64,000 bases of DNA from CATOSP01 sp965205385 (GCA_965205385.1 CBDBGS010000006.1:496001-560000); one strand, 5' to 3'; shown: positions 15,399-25,921, numbered from the stretch's first letter. Notes: generated from the sequence alone by a model not told the origin. Numbers and translations: made by a program.

Positions 15399-17900
15399 AT
15401 GGCGACGACTTCCCGGCATGTGGAACTGCGATTCGACGCAGTTGCCATTGACCGCAAGTGGCAGGACCGTTGGCAGAAGGATGGGCTCCATCGAGTAAAC
15501 ACAGACGATAGCCGCCCGAAGTGGTACGAAATGGTGATGTACCCCTACCCTTCGGGCGACCTGCACATAGGCCATTGGTATAACTACGCGCCGGCCGATT
15601 GCCACGCGCGTTTCCGCCGAATGCAGGGTTACAACGTGCTCCATCCCATCGGCTTCGACGCCTTCGGCCTGCCCGCCGAGAACGCGGCCATCAGCAGGGG
15701 TATTCATCCCTACGAATGGACCATCAGCAATATCGAAAACATGCGCCGCCAGTTGCGCTCCATCGGTGCCATTTACGACTGGGACCGCGAAATCGTCTGC
15801 TGCCTACCCGAATTTTATCACTGGAACCAGTGGTTCTTCCTTAAGTTCTACGAACACGGATTGGCCTATCGCGGAAAAGCACCGGTGGTTTGGTGCCCTT
15901 CTTGCCAGACCGTGCTGGCCAACGAGCAGGTGGTCAACGGAAACTGCGAACGCTGCGGCACCGCCATAACAAGGCGGGACCTGGAACAGTGGTTTTTCCG
16001 GATCACCGACTACGCCGACAGGCTCCTGAACTTCGACGGGCTTATCGACTGGCCGGACAAGATTCTGACAATGCAGCACAATTGGATAGGCCGCAGTCAG
16101 GGTGTCCAAATCTCCTTCGACATATCCGATCAGGGTCTGGAGGAGAAGGAGTTTTCTACCTTTACGACCAGGATTGACACCATTTTCGGTGTCACCTTCG
16201 TAGTTTTGGCCCCAGAGCATCCCCTGGTAGCCCAGTTAACAAGCGACGCACAACGGCCCGCGGTGGAAGCCTACGTCGACGAAGCCCGCCGGACATCGGA
16301 GATAGACAGGCTGTCCACGGAAAGGGAGAAGACGGGGGTATTCCTCGGCACATCCGCGGTCAACCGGCTCAACGGTGAGCGGGTACCCATCTTCACCAGC
16401 GACTACGTGCTCATGACCTACGGGACCGGCGCGGTCATGGGCGTCCCGGCCCACGACGCGCGGGACTACGAGTTTGCCCGCAAGTACCGGCTGCCCATAC
16501 GAATGGTCATCGCACCGGTGGACTGGGATGGGACCGAACCAATGGAAGCGTACCTAGGCGACGGTTTCATGACCAATTCGGGGCGCTACGAAGGTTTGAC
16601 GAACGAGGAGGGGACGGAAGCCATCGCCGACGACGTCGAAAAACAGGGTTGGGGCCGCCGGTCCGTCTCTTACAGGGTACGCGACTGGCTCGTCTCCCGC
16701 CAGCGCTACTGGGGCACGCCCATCCCGGTTGTGTACTGCGGCCAATGCGGGACCGTTCCGGTCCCGGAGTCCGAGTTGCCGGTGTTACTGCCCACCGACT
16801 CCGACTTCATACCCACCGGCGGCGGTTCGCCCTTGGCGGCAAACCCTGAGTTTCTGAATACCACGTGTTACCAATGTGGCGGCCCGGCGCGGCGGGAGAC
16901 CGACACCATGGACACGTTCTTCGATTCGTCCTGGTACATGCTCCGCTACCTGTCTCCCGATTACAACCTGGGCCCCTTCGACCCGGACGTCATCAAGAAT
17001 TGGATGGCAGTGGACCAATACACGGGCGGCGCGGAACACGCCGTGATGCACCTGCTCTACTCCAGGTTCTTCATCAAAGGCCTGCACGATATGGGGATTT
17101 TGGACTTCGAGGAGCCGTTCCTGCGCCTTTACAACCAGGGAATTATCCTTGGTGAAGACCACGAGAAGATGAGTAAGAGCCGTGGCAACGTGGTCAACCC
17201 CGACGAGGTTGTGGACGTGATGGGCGCCGACGCTGTGCGTTGCTACCTCATGTTCATCGGCCCCTGGGACCAGGGTGGTCCCTGGAGCGAGGTGGGGATC
17301 AACGGGGTGGCCCGCTGGCTCAACCGGGTCTGGGATATCCTAGGGCGCGATGCGTGCGATTTGGACGCCCCGGACAAGGCCTCGGCCAGGACTGCGGAAG
17401 ACGGCGATTCCTCGAGGGAGACCCTGCGGCTACTCCACCAGACGATCCGGCGGTGTCATAACGATTTGGACCGCTTCAAGTTCAATACCGCCATAGCCGG
17501 GTTGATGGAACTGTCCAACCATCTAAACCGGGTCTGGACAGATTCCAGCGTCGACAGTGGCACGTGGCGCGAATGCGTGGAAAAGTTTCTGCTGATGCTG
17601 GCCCCCATAGCGCCCCACGTTTCCGAAGAGATGTGGGAACGGTCCGGACACCCCTTTAGTATCCACCAACAGGCGTTTCCCACCTGGGACGACGACCTGG
17701 CGGCGGAGGAAACCATAACGCTGGTCGTGCAGGTCAACGGCAAGGTCCGGGACCGGATAGACGTCCCCGCGGGGATCGAGGAAGAAGAGGCCATGAATTT
17801 GGCTATGAGCAGTCCCCGTATCCAAAGCCACACCGAGGGCAAGTCGGTGGCCAACACCATATACGTCCCCGGACGGCTGGTGAACATCGTGGTGAAGTAG
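15399..17900 (+). CDS. leuS: leucyl-tRNA synthetase
   Basis: Charges tRNA-Leu with leucine; class Ia synthetase. The 833-residue length is typical of bacteria. The HIGH motif is HIGH at residues 56-59. A zinc-type CPSC...CERC pair lies near residues 166-187. The CP1 editing domain shows TFTTRIDTIFGV and GAVMGVPAHDARD, including the Asp that anchors the leucine amino group in editing. KMSKS occurs near residue 590 (EKMSKSRGN). An anticodon-binding domain and a C-terminal domain (VNGKVRDRI) follow. A GAGGTGAG site precedes the ATG at 15399. A small hairpin, GTTGAC/GTCAAC, lies upstream at 15285-15305, but no T-box was recognised. Confidence 0.97.
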   Translation: MATTSRHVELRFDAVAIDRKWQDRWQKDGLHRVNTDDSRPKWYEMVMYPYPSGDLHIGHWYNYAPADCHARFRRMQGYNVLHPIGFDAFGLPAENAAISRGIHPYEWTISNIENMRRQLRSIGAIYDWDREIVCCLPEFYHWNQWFFLKFYEHGLAYRGKAPVVWCPSCQTVLANEQVVNGNCERCGTAITRRDLEQWFFRITDYADRLLNFDGLIDWPDKILTMQHNWIGRSQGVQISFDISDQGLEEKEFSTFTTRIDTIFGVTFVVLAPEHPLVAQLTSDAQRPAVEAYVDEARRTSEIDRLSTEREKTGVFLGTSAVNRLNGERVPIFTSDYVLMTYGTGAVMGVPAHDARDYEFARKYRLPIRMVIAPVDWDGTEPMEAYLGDGFMTNSGRYEGLTNEEGTEAIADDVEKQGWGRRSVSYRVRDWLVSRQRYWGTPIPVVYCGQCGTVPVPESELPVLLPTDSDFIPTGGGSPLAANPEFLNTTCYQCGGPARRETDTMDTFFDSSWYMLRYLSPDYNLGPFDPDVIKNWMAVDQYTGGAEHAVMHLLYSRFFIKGLHDMGILDFEEPFLRLYNQGIILGEDHEKMSKSRGNVVNPDEVVDVMGADAVRCYLMFIGPWDQGGPWSEVGINGVARWLNRVWDILGRDACDLDAPDKASARTAEDGDSSRETLRLLHQTIRRCHNDLDRFKFNTAIAGLMELSNHLNRVWTDSSVDSGTWRECVEKFLLMLAPIAPHVSEEMWERSGHPFSIHQQAFPTWDDDLAAEETITLVVQVNGKVRDRIDVPAGIEEEEAMNLAMSSPRIQSHTEGKSVANTIYVPGRLVNIVVK

Positions 17901-17957
17901 AGCCGCGTCCAGCCCGAACCCAGGAGCCCCAATCCAACACCAACACGGAGGTCTGCA

Positions 17958-18794
17958 ATGACTACTCAGGTCCAACCGATAGACAAGACGGTTTCCGTAA
18001 ACGGCCTTAAGCTAAACTACCTGGACTGGGGAAACGAGGGCGCCCCGGACATGGTGTTGGTTCATGGTCTGAGGGGCCACCGCCACTCTTGGGACGATTT
18101 TTCCTCCTTGGTCTGCAAGGACTTTCACGTCATGGCGCTGGACCAGCGGGGCCGCGGCGAGAGCGATTGGGCACCGGACGGCGACTACAGCACCGACGCC
18201 TACGTAGCCGACCTTGCCGGTTTTAGCGAAGCCCTGGGTCTGAGCAAGTTCACTCTGGTGGGCCATTCCATGGGTGGGCGCAACAGTATGACCTTCGGCG
18301 GCAAATTCCCGGAAAAGTTGGACAAACTGGTCGTGGTCGACGTAGGACCCGAGTCCGACCCTCGGGGTGGCGCGCGAATCGCACGAGAGATAATCAACGT
18401 CCCCGAGGAGTTTGACTCCTTCGAGACTGTTGTCGAATACATGAACAAGCAGAACAGGTTTGCCTCCGACCGGGTCATGAGGCGCCGGTTGACCTACGCC
18501 ACGAAAGAGCTGCCGAACGGCAAGATAGGTTGGCGGTACGACCTAGCCATCCGCGAGGCGCGCCGTCAGGGCATATCCAGCCCGCAAGAAGACCTCTGGC
18601 CCGCGCTCTCCAGAATCACGTGCCCCACGTTGGTAGTTCGCGGCGCTGAAACCGATCTGCTGACCCTAGAAGTAGCTCAGCGGATGATCGAGACATTCGC
18701 CCACGGCCAGCTAGTGGAGATACCCAACGCTGGACACATGGTCTTCGAGGACAACCCGGACGACTTCAACGCCGCAGTCACCCGGTTCCTGTAA
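17958..18794 (+). CDS. alpha/beta-fold hydrolase
   Basis: A 278-residue alpha/beta hydrolase (Abhydrolase_1). The oxyanion segment is LVHGLRGHRHSW. The nucleophile elbow GHSMGG places the catalytic Ser near residue 104. An acid lies in the VVRGAETDLLT region and the His in IPNAGHMVF near the C-terminus. No signal peptide is visible, so it is cytosolic. The substrate is unknown; esters, epoxides or C-C bonds are all possible in this family. A GGAGG site lies 6 bases before the ATG. It follows leuS by 57 bp and precedes a second hydrolase by 17 bp, so a two-hydrolase operon is likely. Confidence 0.88.
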   Translation: MTTQVQPIDKTVSVNGLKLNYLDWGNEGAPDMVLVHGLRGHRHSWDDFSSLVCKDFHVMALDQRGRGESDWAPDGDYSTDAYVADLAGFSEALGLSKFTLVGHSMGGRNSMTFGGKFPEKLDKLVVVDVGPESDPRGGARIAREIINVPEEFDSFETVVEYMNKQNRFASDRVMRRRLTYATKELPNGKIGWRYDLAIREARRQGISSPQEDLWPALSRITCPTLVVRGAETDLLTLEVAQRMIETFAHGQLVEIPNAGHMVFEDNPDDFNAAVTRFL

Positions 18795-18811
18795 CCGGAA
18801 AGGGTACGAAT

Positions 18812-19525
18812 ATGGCTCAGGACCGAAACTCGGGGCTCGGTAACCCCGGTGACGTGGCTATCGGTATCCACCGGGTCGATTCTTGGACGCCGCCGGATGA
18901 CCAGACAGGCGACGGCATAGTGTTCCGCACCACCAGGGGCGACCTGCACGCAATACGGCACGGTGCGCCGGACGCTAAACTCGCAGTGGTGTTTGTCTGC
19001 GGAGCGCGCGGCGGTTTCGGAGGTCCGGGGCCGGGTACATACATCCGGCTGGCCGAGAGTTTCAAAGAGCAGGGGATCAGTTCCCTGCGCCTAGATTACC
19101 GTTACCCCAACGACCTGTACGAGTGTTTCCTTGACCTGCTGGCCGCCGTGGAATTCCTGAAAGACACCGGTTTCGGGCCGGTGGTAGTGGTCGGCCATTC
19201 ATTTGGAGGCGCGGTGGTCATCGCGACGGGCGCGGCCAGCCCTCACGTCAAAGGAGTGGTGGCGCTATCCTCGCAGACCTTCGGCGCAGATAGGGCGTGG
19301 CAGATATCGCCGCGACCACTACTCTTGATACACGGCAAGGCAGACACCCGGCTGCCTTTCTATTGCTCGCAACAGATCTACGACAGGGCGTTGGAGCCGA
19401 AACAGGTAGTGTTCTACGACGGGGCGGAGCACCGGTTGGAAGAGTGCCGGGACGAAATGGAGCTACTTCTTTCCGAATGGATACCGAATACCCTGCGGGC
19501 GCCGGTTCCCGAGACTTCGGGCTGA
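18812..19525 (+). CDS. alpha/beta hydrolase (dienelactone-hydrolase-like)
   Basis: A 237-residue alpha/beta hydrolase. The nucleophile elbow is VVGHSFGGAVV (Ser near residue 132). The acid is in HGKADTRLPF and the His in YDGAEHRLEE. The layout resembles DLH/YceI-type esterases with Ser rather than Cys. The first ~30 residues are polar with no signal. It lies 17 bp after the preceding hydrolase and 94 bp before a hydantoinase-like gene, suggesting a short catabolic run. The substrate is not known. Confidence 0.85.
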   Translation: MAQDRNSGLGNPGDVAIGIHRVDSWTPPDDQTGDGIVFRTTRGDLHAIRHGAPDAKLAVVFVCGARGGFGGPGPGTYIRLAESFKEQGISSLRLDYRYPNDLYECFLDLLAAVEFLKDTGFGPVVVVGHSFGGAVVIATGAASPHVKGVVALSSQTFGADRAWQISPRPLLLIHGKADTRLPFYCSQQIYDRALEPKQVVFYDGAEHRLEECRDEMELLLSEWIPNTLRAPVPETSG

Positions 19526-19619
19526 CCACGGGGCCGCCACTCTAGCGTATGTATCCATCCGGGGCCGGGCGCTGCGTGGGGCCACGACCGGCTACACTCC
19601 CGATTATTGGAGGTCTGTG

Positions 19620-21059
19620 ATGTTGGACTTGATCATTCGAGGGGGCAGAGTCGTCGCGCCGGAGGGTGTGGCGGAGATGGACATCGGCATCCAGGGAGGC
19701 CAGATAGCGGTCGTTGCGCAGGCGGGTTCACTGGACATCGAAGCCGGCCGGACTATCGACGCCTCGGGCAAAATTGTGCTCCCAGGGGGGATAGAACCCC
19801 ACACCCATATCGGCATCCCCGTCCCAACGAACTGGGCCGGGCGCGCCGAAGTTGTCACCCAGCCACCCGAGGCCGCCAGCCGCGCTGCGGCTTTCGGTGG
19901 GGTCACTACCCTCGTGGACTTCTCGGGAAGCCTCTCCATTCAACCCGGTGAAGCCCCGGCCATCGGCCCGATCACCCAGCAGGTAGATGACAGGCGAAAC
20001 GCCTTCTCGGGCCATTCCTACATCGACTACACTTTCCACCACATTCTCTCTGGCGCCGTATCGCCAACGACTTTAGGCGAAATCGGGGAGGCAATACAGT
20101 CCGGAATTGCCAGCTTCAAGATATTCACGACCTTCAATGCTTCAAGAGTCCCTTACGGCTCCCTGTGGGAGATATTCCAGCAAGTGTCCAGGTACGGCGG
20201 GATCATGGCCGTCCATGCTGAAGACGACGACATCGTCACCCATATGGAGGAAAAGCTGACCAGGGAGGGGCGGGACCAGGGTTATAACCTCCACCTGGTG
20301 CATAACAACATCTCCGAGGACCTGGCCTTTCGCCAAATTCTCCGGCTGGCCAACCACACCGAGACCGGCATTTACTTCGTCCACACCACGGCCAAAGAAG
20401 GAGTGGCGGCGATTGCCGAGGCGCGGTTGAGGCAGCAGCCGGTGTACGGGGAGGCCCTGCATAACTACCTGGAGTTCACGTGTGACGATTACCGGAAACC
20501 GGGCGGAACCGCGATACACACCTACCCGGCCATCAAGTTCGCCGACGACCGGGACGCGCTGCAGGAAGGGCTGGCTGATGGGTCCCTCTGCACCACCGCC
20601 ACAGACGAGTACACGACCTACAAGGACGCGAAGCTCTCGGGTGACACCATCCTCACCGTATGCGGCGGCCACAACGGAATCGAGACACGGATGCCCGTGA
20701 CCTACACAAAGCTGGTTTCCACGGGTCGTATCTCGCTAGAACGGTTCGCCGCCATCACGTCCACGAACGCGGCGAGGATCCTGGGCATGTACCCGAAAAA
20801 GGGGGCTATCGCCGTCGGCAGCGACGCCGACATAGTCATCTTCGATCCTGACCTGAATAAGACCTTGACGCTGGACGACCTGCACGCGGACTCCGACTAC
20901 TCGATTTGGGAAGGGTTCGAGTGCCGGGGTTACCCCGTGATGACCATCCTGCGCGGCAAGGTCATAGTAGAGGACGGCCAGCTAACGGGAGACTCGTCGG
21001 ACGGCCAATGGCTGGCGCGCCGGGTCGCCCCGGGAGTCCTTGCGCGGCCCATGTGCTAG
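19620..21059 (+). CDS. dihydropyrimidinase / D-hydantoinase family amidohydrolase
   Basis: Expected to open a cyclic ureide or amide ring (dihydropyrimidine, hydantoin or similar) using a binuclear metal centre. The 479-residue protein has the metal-binding HTHIGI after PGGIEPH, the carboxylated-lysine segment SFKIFTTF (near residue 160), HAEDDD, and HTTAKEGV. The last Asp lies in TATDEYTTY, where the usual DH is DE; substrate scope may therefore differ from classic hydantoinases. I choose ATG 19620 because GGAGG (19609-19613) lies six bases upstream; GTG at 19617 would be too close. A second, more distant homologue lies at 39552-40970. Confidence 0.9.
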   Translation: MLDLIIRGGRVVAPEGVAEMDIGIQGGQIAVVAQAGSLDIEAGRTIDASGKIVLPGGIEPHTHIGIPVPTNWAGRAEVVTQPPEAASRAAAFGGVTTLVDFSGSLSIQPGEAPAIGPITQQVDDRRNAFSGHSYIDYTFHHILSGAVSPTTLGEIGEAIQSGIASFKIFTTFNASRVPYGSLWEIFQQVSRYGGIMAVHAEDDDIVTHMEEKLTREGRDQGYNLHLVHNNISEDLAFRQILRLANHTETGIYFVHTTAKEGVAAIAEARLRQQPVYGEALHNYLEFTCDDYRKPGGTAIHTYPAIKFADDRDALQEGLADGSLCTTATDEYTTYKDAKLSGDTILTVCGGHNGIETRMPVTYTKLVSTGRISLERFAAITSTNAARILGMYPKKGAIAVGSDADIVIFDPDLNKTLTLDDLHADSDYSIWEGFECRGYPVMTILRGKVIVEDGQLTGDSSDGQWLARRVAPGVLARPMC

Positions 21060-21385
21060 GCTCGGGTACGACATTCTCCTCCATTTCGCGGAAGTGAGAC
21101 TAGGGGGCGTTGCAATGCGGTCAGGCTTGGGCGTGGATATCGGGTGGTGGGATTCTGCCCGTTATGACGTCCTGGCAAGGCTGTTTAATTGTAAATACCG
21201 CCAATCAGTACCGCCCAAGTCGCCGAGCTAATTGTGCGCTTGGAACGAGCCTGGTCCTTTCGATTGCTGAAAGGGAATTAGGCCAATTAGGCTCGATTCT
21301 CGTGAAGTCAGACCCGATCAGGGGAGAAATCCCCCTTAGTCCCCCTTTTGCGAAAGGGGGAGAAATTGGTCTTATGGGCGGACAA
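21060..21385. other. 326-bp convergent intergenic region with a dispersed-type palindrome
   Basis: Lies between the convergent amidohydrolase and lhr genes. No gene was found. Bases 21331-21360 hold a C-rich repeat ending in a perfect hairpin, CCCCCTTT (21341-21348) with AAAGGGGG (21353-21360), of the 'CCCTTAGTCCCCCTTTTGCGAAAGGGGG' type that recurs in many environmental genomes (from memory). It could act as a bidirectional terminator. Confidence 0.6.
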
Positions 21386-24300
21386 CTAAATGACGTTGGA
21401 CGCCCTGGCCTCTTCCTTGAAGTCCTGATTCTGCCGCCCTAACCTGGGCAACTGCAGCAGCGAGTACGCTTGGGCCATGGTTGCCGGGTCGGCTGCCGAC
21501 CTGTTGACTATCTTACCGCTTTCCAGGGAGGCGACCGGGGCGCCGTCCTGGATCACTACCCGGTTTCCCAGCACCGCGGGGACCTTGTCCCCGGTCGTGA
21601 TGATTCCCACCAGGTTGAGGGGGTCGCATGCGGACACGACCTCCATGCGGCCATTGGGTGCGCTGTTCTTGGTCTCACGCAGCAGACCCACCGCCTCCGG
21701 CAATGCGAATTGCTCCCCCAAGAACCCGGTTACGAACCGGCCGCCACGAATCTCTCCCTGTGCTTCCAGCCGGCGCAATACCCGCACCAGGTCCCGCCAT
21801 CTGGGAGCCGTCGACTCCCGCGCCAACAACTCCGGGAACACGATACCGTAGCGGCGGAGCAACTGAAGGGCGCGAAGCTCCACAGGGTCGGTCTCCAGGT
21901 CCAAGGGTTGCAGAAGGGACCAACGGCTGTAACCCTGCCTCCTGCGGGGAGCGGGTGTGCGTTTGCGAATGTCACGGCGGCTGAGGCTCCGGTGACCGTT
22001 CTTGCTCTGGCTCCCGTTGACTCTGTTGCGCAACGGCTCCAGACTGTCAGACGTGACCCTGCCCATGGCAACCAGCAGCCACAGGGCTTCTTCCACGTCC
22101 GACGGCAACCGGCGCGTCATGGACATCAGGTCAGACACGAAACACGCGCCCTTGTTGCTCAGGACTTCCAGTATCTCGCCTGTGGCTCCGCTGATGTGGC
22201 GGTCCTCCGGAGGCAACGGTCCGAGGAGCCAGTCCAGGGATTCCCGCAAAGCCAGGGTGATGGACGTTGCTCTTGTCAGGGGCGACCGTCCGCCGCTTCC
22301 GTTGCTGGGCTCCATCTGCCGCCCCAAGCAGCCCCAGACAACTTCGCCGCCCACACAGAGCCCGTCCAGCAGCGAGGGCCGGTAGTCCACAACCCGGGCG
22401 GCCAGGACCTCCGACTCCAAGGCTCCGGCGGCGGCCTCGAACCCCTGTAGTTGCTCAACAACGTCCAAGAGTCCGCCTTCGCCGTTGGCCCTGGAAGACG
22501 GGTCCATGTGTTGCCATCGGAACAAGAACCGCATCAAGCTGGTTTGAGGCGCCGGCTCGATCTCACGCCGGAGTCTACCCAACGTGCCGCGGTGAATACG
22601 CGCCAGAATCCGTCGGTCGCAGAATTCCTCCTCAGTCGCGCCGGGCCTGAAACTCCCTCGCAGCACCAGACCTTCAGCCTCGAGCTGGGCCAAGGCTATG
22701 GAAACGCCGGGTCCGGTAAGCCGAAGAGTCTGGGACAACTCCGAGGCGGTGAACGGTCCCGAAGACTCCGCCCACCCCCTGACCAAAAACAGATTGGCCT
22801 GGTCCTGGGCCATGAGAGGGACTGTGTCCGGAAGGCGAGACGCAGGCGGGGGAATGTCGCCGGTTGGGTATGCCGCCAGCGCCAGGGGGACTCGCTCCGC
22901 GGCGATCCAGGCGGTCCAATCTCCGGGCAGTCTGAGGCGGTAGGCCCTGCCGGCGGCGATCAACTGCTCGAACCAACGGACGATATCCTGTGGGCCGGTC
23001 TCCTTCCTGCCGCCGAATGCCCGGGACTCGGGTAGAACACCCAGGCTCAGCATGGCGTCGTGAAGTTCTTCGCTGTCCCGTATCCTGGGCCATGCGTTTA
23101 CGTTTTCCTCTTCGATGCTGCCTTCGTCCAGCCTTCCCAGGTCGCGGGCGTCGTCAGGAAGGGCCCGGCGCAGGGTCACCGCGCGGGCGCGGCGCTCTTC
23201 CAGCGGGGCGTCGTCCAGGAAGGCATAGGGCATGGCGTTCAGGATCTGGTGGGAGAAGACGGAGGGCTGGACCGTATCCCTGGCGTATACCTCGACGTCT
23301 CCTCGGGAGATGTCATCAAGGACTTCCTTGAGGCCGTCCAAGTCCATGGCCTCGGTGAGGCAGTCTCGGATTGTCTCGAAGACCAGAGGGTGATCGGGAG
23401 GTTCGATCTCCACTCCCGGCCCGTTGTCCTGGCACTGGACCTGGGCGGGGAACACCGCCGCCAGCAAGTCGTCTGACCGCATCCGCTGCAGGGGCGCGGG
23501 GACCTTCCTGCCTCCCGTATGGCGGAGTAGGGCTAGAAACCTGGTTGCATTCCATCGCCACCGGGTGCCAAAGACCGGCGCTTGAAGAACGGCCTGCAAG
23601 AGTACTTCTTCTACGGTCCGGGACGACAGATAGCTGAACACTTCACCCAGCGGAAAAGAAAGGTTTGGCCCAAGGGAGAAGTTGATACCGTCGTCGGTCG
23701 CCGAAGCCTGCAGTTCGAAGTCGAAGGTCCGGCAGATGCGCTTCCGCAAGGCCATTCCCCAGGCCCGGTTGATGGAGGCCCCGAAAGGGGCGTGAATCAC
23801 GAGCTGCATTCCGCCGCTCTCGTCGAAGAACCTCTCCGCCACCACCCGGCTGCCGGTGGGGACGATGCCCAGGACACGTTTCCCTTCGGCGATGTATGCG
23901 ACGATCTGTCTGGCGGCGTCGGCCCCGATCCCGGACTCCTGGATTAGCCACTCCTCAGCCTCGGGCGGGAATTCGAGGCGTTCATTGACGCCCTCGCGGA
24001 TACCGGTAATCTCGCCGGAAAGCTCCCTGGTTCTACCTGGCGCTTCCCCCAGCCAGAATGGGATGGTGGGAGCCTGGCCCTGGGCGTCCTCGACCCTCAC
24101 CTTGCCGCTCTCAACCCGGCGTATCTTCCATGGCGTGTTGCCGAGAAGGAACACGTCGCCCGCCAAGCTCTCTATCGCGAAGTCCTCGTTGACCGTGCCA
24201 ACGAACGTGTCTTCAGGATCGGCGACCACGTCGTAATCCGCGTTGTCGGGAATGGCGCCGCCGCTGGTCATGGCCGCGATGCGCGCGCCTCGTCTACCCT

Positions 24301-25747
24301 TTAGGATGCGATTTACACCGTCCCGGTGAAGGTGCGCCCCCTTCCGCCCCTGGCGTGAGGCAAATCCCTGGGATAGGGATTCGACCACCTGATCGAACCT
24401 GTCCCTGGGAAGCTCCCGGTAGGGATATGCCCGAGCGCACAGGTCGAAAAGTTCGTCCTCGTCCCAGTCCTCCGCGGCGCACGCGGCCACCATCTGCTGG
24501 GCGAGAACGTCCAGCGGCCAGGCGCGCACGCTCAAGGCGTCCAGGTTCTTCCGGCGGATTGCTTGGCACAGGGCAGCGCATTCGACTAGCTCGTCCCGCG
24601 TCAGGGGGTAGAGTGCCCCTTTGGGCGTCCCTCCCACGGTATGGCCCGACCGGCCGATCCGTTGCAGCAGCAAACCGATGGAACGGGGAGACCCGATCTG
24701 GCACACGAGATCCACGTCGCCAATGTCTATCCCCAATTCCAATGACGCGGTGGCCACGCAAACTTTGACCTCACCCTGTTTCAGCTTCTGCTCCGCGGCC
24801 AAGCGCGTCGCCCGGGAGAGGCTGCCGTGATGGGCCACGACCGCGCTCTCACCCATTCGTCCGGAAAGCTGGTGGGATACCCTTTCGACCAACCTGCGGG
24901 TGTTAACGAACACCAGGGTCGTGCCGTGCTTCTGGGCCATTTCGGTGATCGAGTCCAGGGTCTCCGCCCAGATTTCGTGGGTGGCGATGGGGCCCAACTC
25001 TCCGTGGGGTAGTTGCACGGAAAGCTCGATCTTGCGCGCCCGCCCGGTGTCGACAATCAGGCAGTCCGGGATACCCTCGGAGGAGATGTTTTGGTTTCCC
25101 ACTAGGAAACGGGCCATCTCTTCGATTGGGCGCTGTGTCGCGGAAAGGCCGACGCGGGCTATGGGACCCTCGGCAAGGGCGCACAGCCGCTCCACGGACA
25201 GCGACAGGTGGGCGCCGCGCTTGTCATCGGCGACGGCGTGAATCTCGTCCAGGATGAGGGTTTTGACCTGCCTGAGTCCTCGGCGTCCGCTCTCTGAAGT
25301 CAGCAGGATATAGAGCGACTCCGGTGTCGTAATCAGGATGTGGGGCGGTTGTTTGGCCATCTTCCGCCGTTGTGAAGCCGGAGTGTCTCCGGTGCGGACG
25401 GCGGTCCTGATGGTTGGGAGCGGCGTGCCTCGAGCCTCCGCCAGGTCCTCAATCTCATCGAGAGGTGTGGCCAGGTTCTTCTGGATGTCGTTGGACAGGG
25501 CCTTGAGGGGAGAAACATAGACGACTTGGGTTGCGTCGGGCAGTCCTTCATCGAGGCCCTGTCGCACTAGTTGGTCAATACAGGTGAGGAACGCGGCCAG
25601 GGTCTTGCCTGAGCCCGTGGGCGCGGCAATCAGGGTGTGACGCCCCTGGGCGATGGCGGGCCACCCCGTGGCTTGGGCCTCGGTTGGCGCATCGAACCGG
25701 CTTCGGAACCAGTCCTGAATGATGGGATGAAATTGGTCTAACGGCAT
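21386..25747 (-). CDS. lhr: Lhr-type large ATP-dependent helicase
   Basis: A 1453-residue superfamily 2 helicase, length as in full-length Lhr of actinobacteria and enterobacteria. RecA-like domain 1 holds the Q region, Walker A APTGSGKTLAAF, DEIH in LILDEIHAVAD, and SATQRP. Domain 2 holds TASLELGIDIGDVD and LQRIGRSGHTVGG. A winged-helix/Lhr core continues to about residue 900, then a long Lhr C-terminal extension with several winged-helix-like segments. Lhr unwinds DNA/RNA hybrids 3'-5' in DNA repair; mycobacterial and E. coli homologues support this role. The start at 25747 is at the first domain and the gene is monocistronic. The frames opposite it are shadows. Confidence 0.93.
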   Translation of the reverse strand: MPLDQFHPIIQDWFRSRFDAPTEAQATGWPAIAQGRHTLIAAPTGSGKTLAAFLTCIDQLVRQGLDEGLPDATQVVYVSPLKALSNDIQKNLATPLDEIEDLAEARGTPLPTIRTAVRTGDTPASQRRKMAKQPPHILITTPESLYILLTSESGRRGLRQVKTLILDEIHAVADDKRGAHLSLSVERLCALAEGPIARVGLSATQRPIEEMARFLVGNQNISSEGIPDCLIVDTGRARKIELSVQLPHGELGPIATHEIWAETLDSITEMAQKHGTTLVFVNTRRLVERVSHQLSGRMGESAVVAHHGSLSRATRLAAEQKLKQGEVKVCVATASLELGIDIGDVDLVCQIGSPRSIGLLLQRIGRSGHTVGGTPKGALYPLTRDELVECAALCQAIRRKNLDALSVRAWPLDVLAQQMVAACAAEDWDEDELFDLCARAYPYRELPRDRFDQVVESLSQGFASRQGRKGAHLHRDGVNRILKGRRGARIAAMTSGGAIPDNADYDVVADPEDTFVGTVNEDFAIESLAGDVFLLGNTPWKIRRVESGKVRVEDAQGQAPTIPFWLGEAPGRTRELSGEITGIREGVNERLEFPPEAEEWLIQESGIGADAARQIVAYIAEGKRVLGIVPTGSRVVAERFFDESGGMQLVIHAPFGASINRAWGMALRKRICRTFDFELQASATDDGINFSLGPNLSFPLGEVFSYLSSRTVEEVLLQAVLQAPVFGTRWRWNATRFLALLRHTGGRKVPAPLQRMRSDDLLAAVFPAQVQCQDNGPGVEIEPPDHPLVFETIRDCLTEAMDLDGLKEVLDDISRGDVEVYARDTVQPSVFSHQILNAMPYAFLDDAPLEERRARAVTLRRALPDDARDLGRLDEGSIEEENVNAWPRIRDSEELHDAMLSLGVLPESRAFGGRKETGPQDIVRWFEQLIAAGRAYRLRLPGDWTAWIAAERVPLALAAYPTGDIPPPASRLPDTVPLMAQDQANLFLVRGWAESSGPFTASELSQTLRLTGPGVSIALAQLEAEGLVLRGSFRPGATEEEFCDRRILARIHRGTLGRLRREIEPAPQTSLMRFLFRWQHMDPSSRANGEGGLLDVVEQLQGFEAAAGALESEVLAARVVDYRPSLLDGLCVGGEVVWGCLGRQMEPSNGSGGRSPLTRATSITLALRESLDWLLGPLPPEDRHISGATGEILEVLSNKGACFVSDLMSMTRRLPSDVEEALWLLVAMGRVTSDSLEPLRNRVNGSQSKNGHRSLSRRDIRKRTPAPRRRQGYSRWSLLQPLDLETDPVELRALQLLRRYGIVFPELLARESTAPRWRDLVRVLRRLEAQGEIRGGRFVTGFLGEQFALPEAVGLLRETKNSAPNGRMEVVSACDPLNLVGIITTGDKVPAVLGNRVVIQDGAPVASLESGKIVNRSAADPATMAQAYSLLQLPRLGRQNQDFKEEARASNVI

Positions 25748-25847
25748 GGTGGAAGTTTAGCACAAGGCCCTCGGTGTCTCGACGGCCAAATGTCAGGCCG
25801 TGAGGAATCTATGAACAGCCCTGGGGCCAGCTTCGCCGATTCCCTTA

Positions 25848-25856
25848 TGCTATACT
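25848..25856 (+). promoter_or_regulatory. putative extended -10 promoter of the Nudix gene
   Basis: TGCTATACT gives an extended -10 element 65 bp before the ATG. No good -35 was seen, which is acceptable for extended -10 promoters. Motif-only prediction. Confidence 0.35.
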
Positions 25857-25921
25857 CGCGGAAAATGAGGCTCGAGGGCTCCGCGTAAAGCCATGCCCTC
25901 ACCACCGCACGGGAGGAAGCA

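Noticed and set aside
21470..22450. A 326-residue open frame opposite lhr.
   Set aside because: It is a high-GC shadow of the Lhr C-terminus; the minus-strand protein has clear helicase/winged-helix similarity and the shadow has none.
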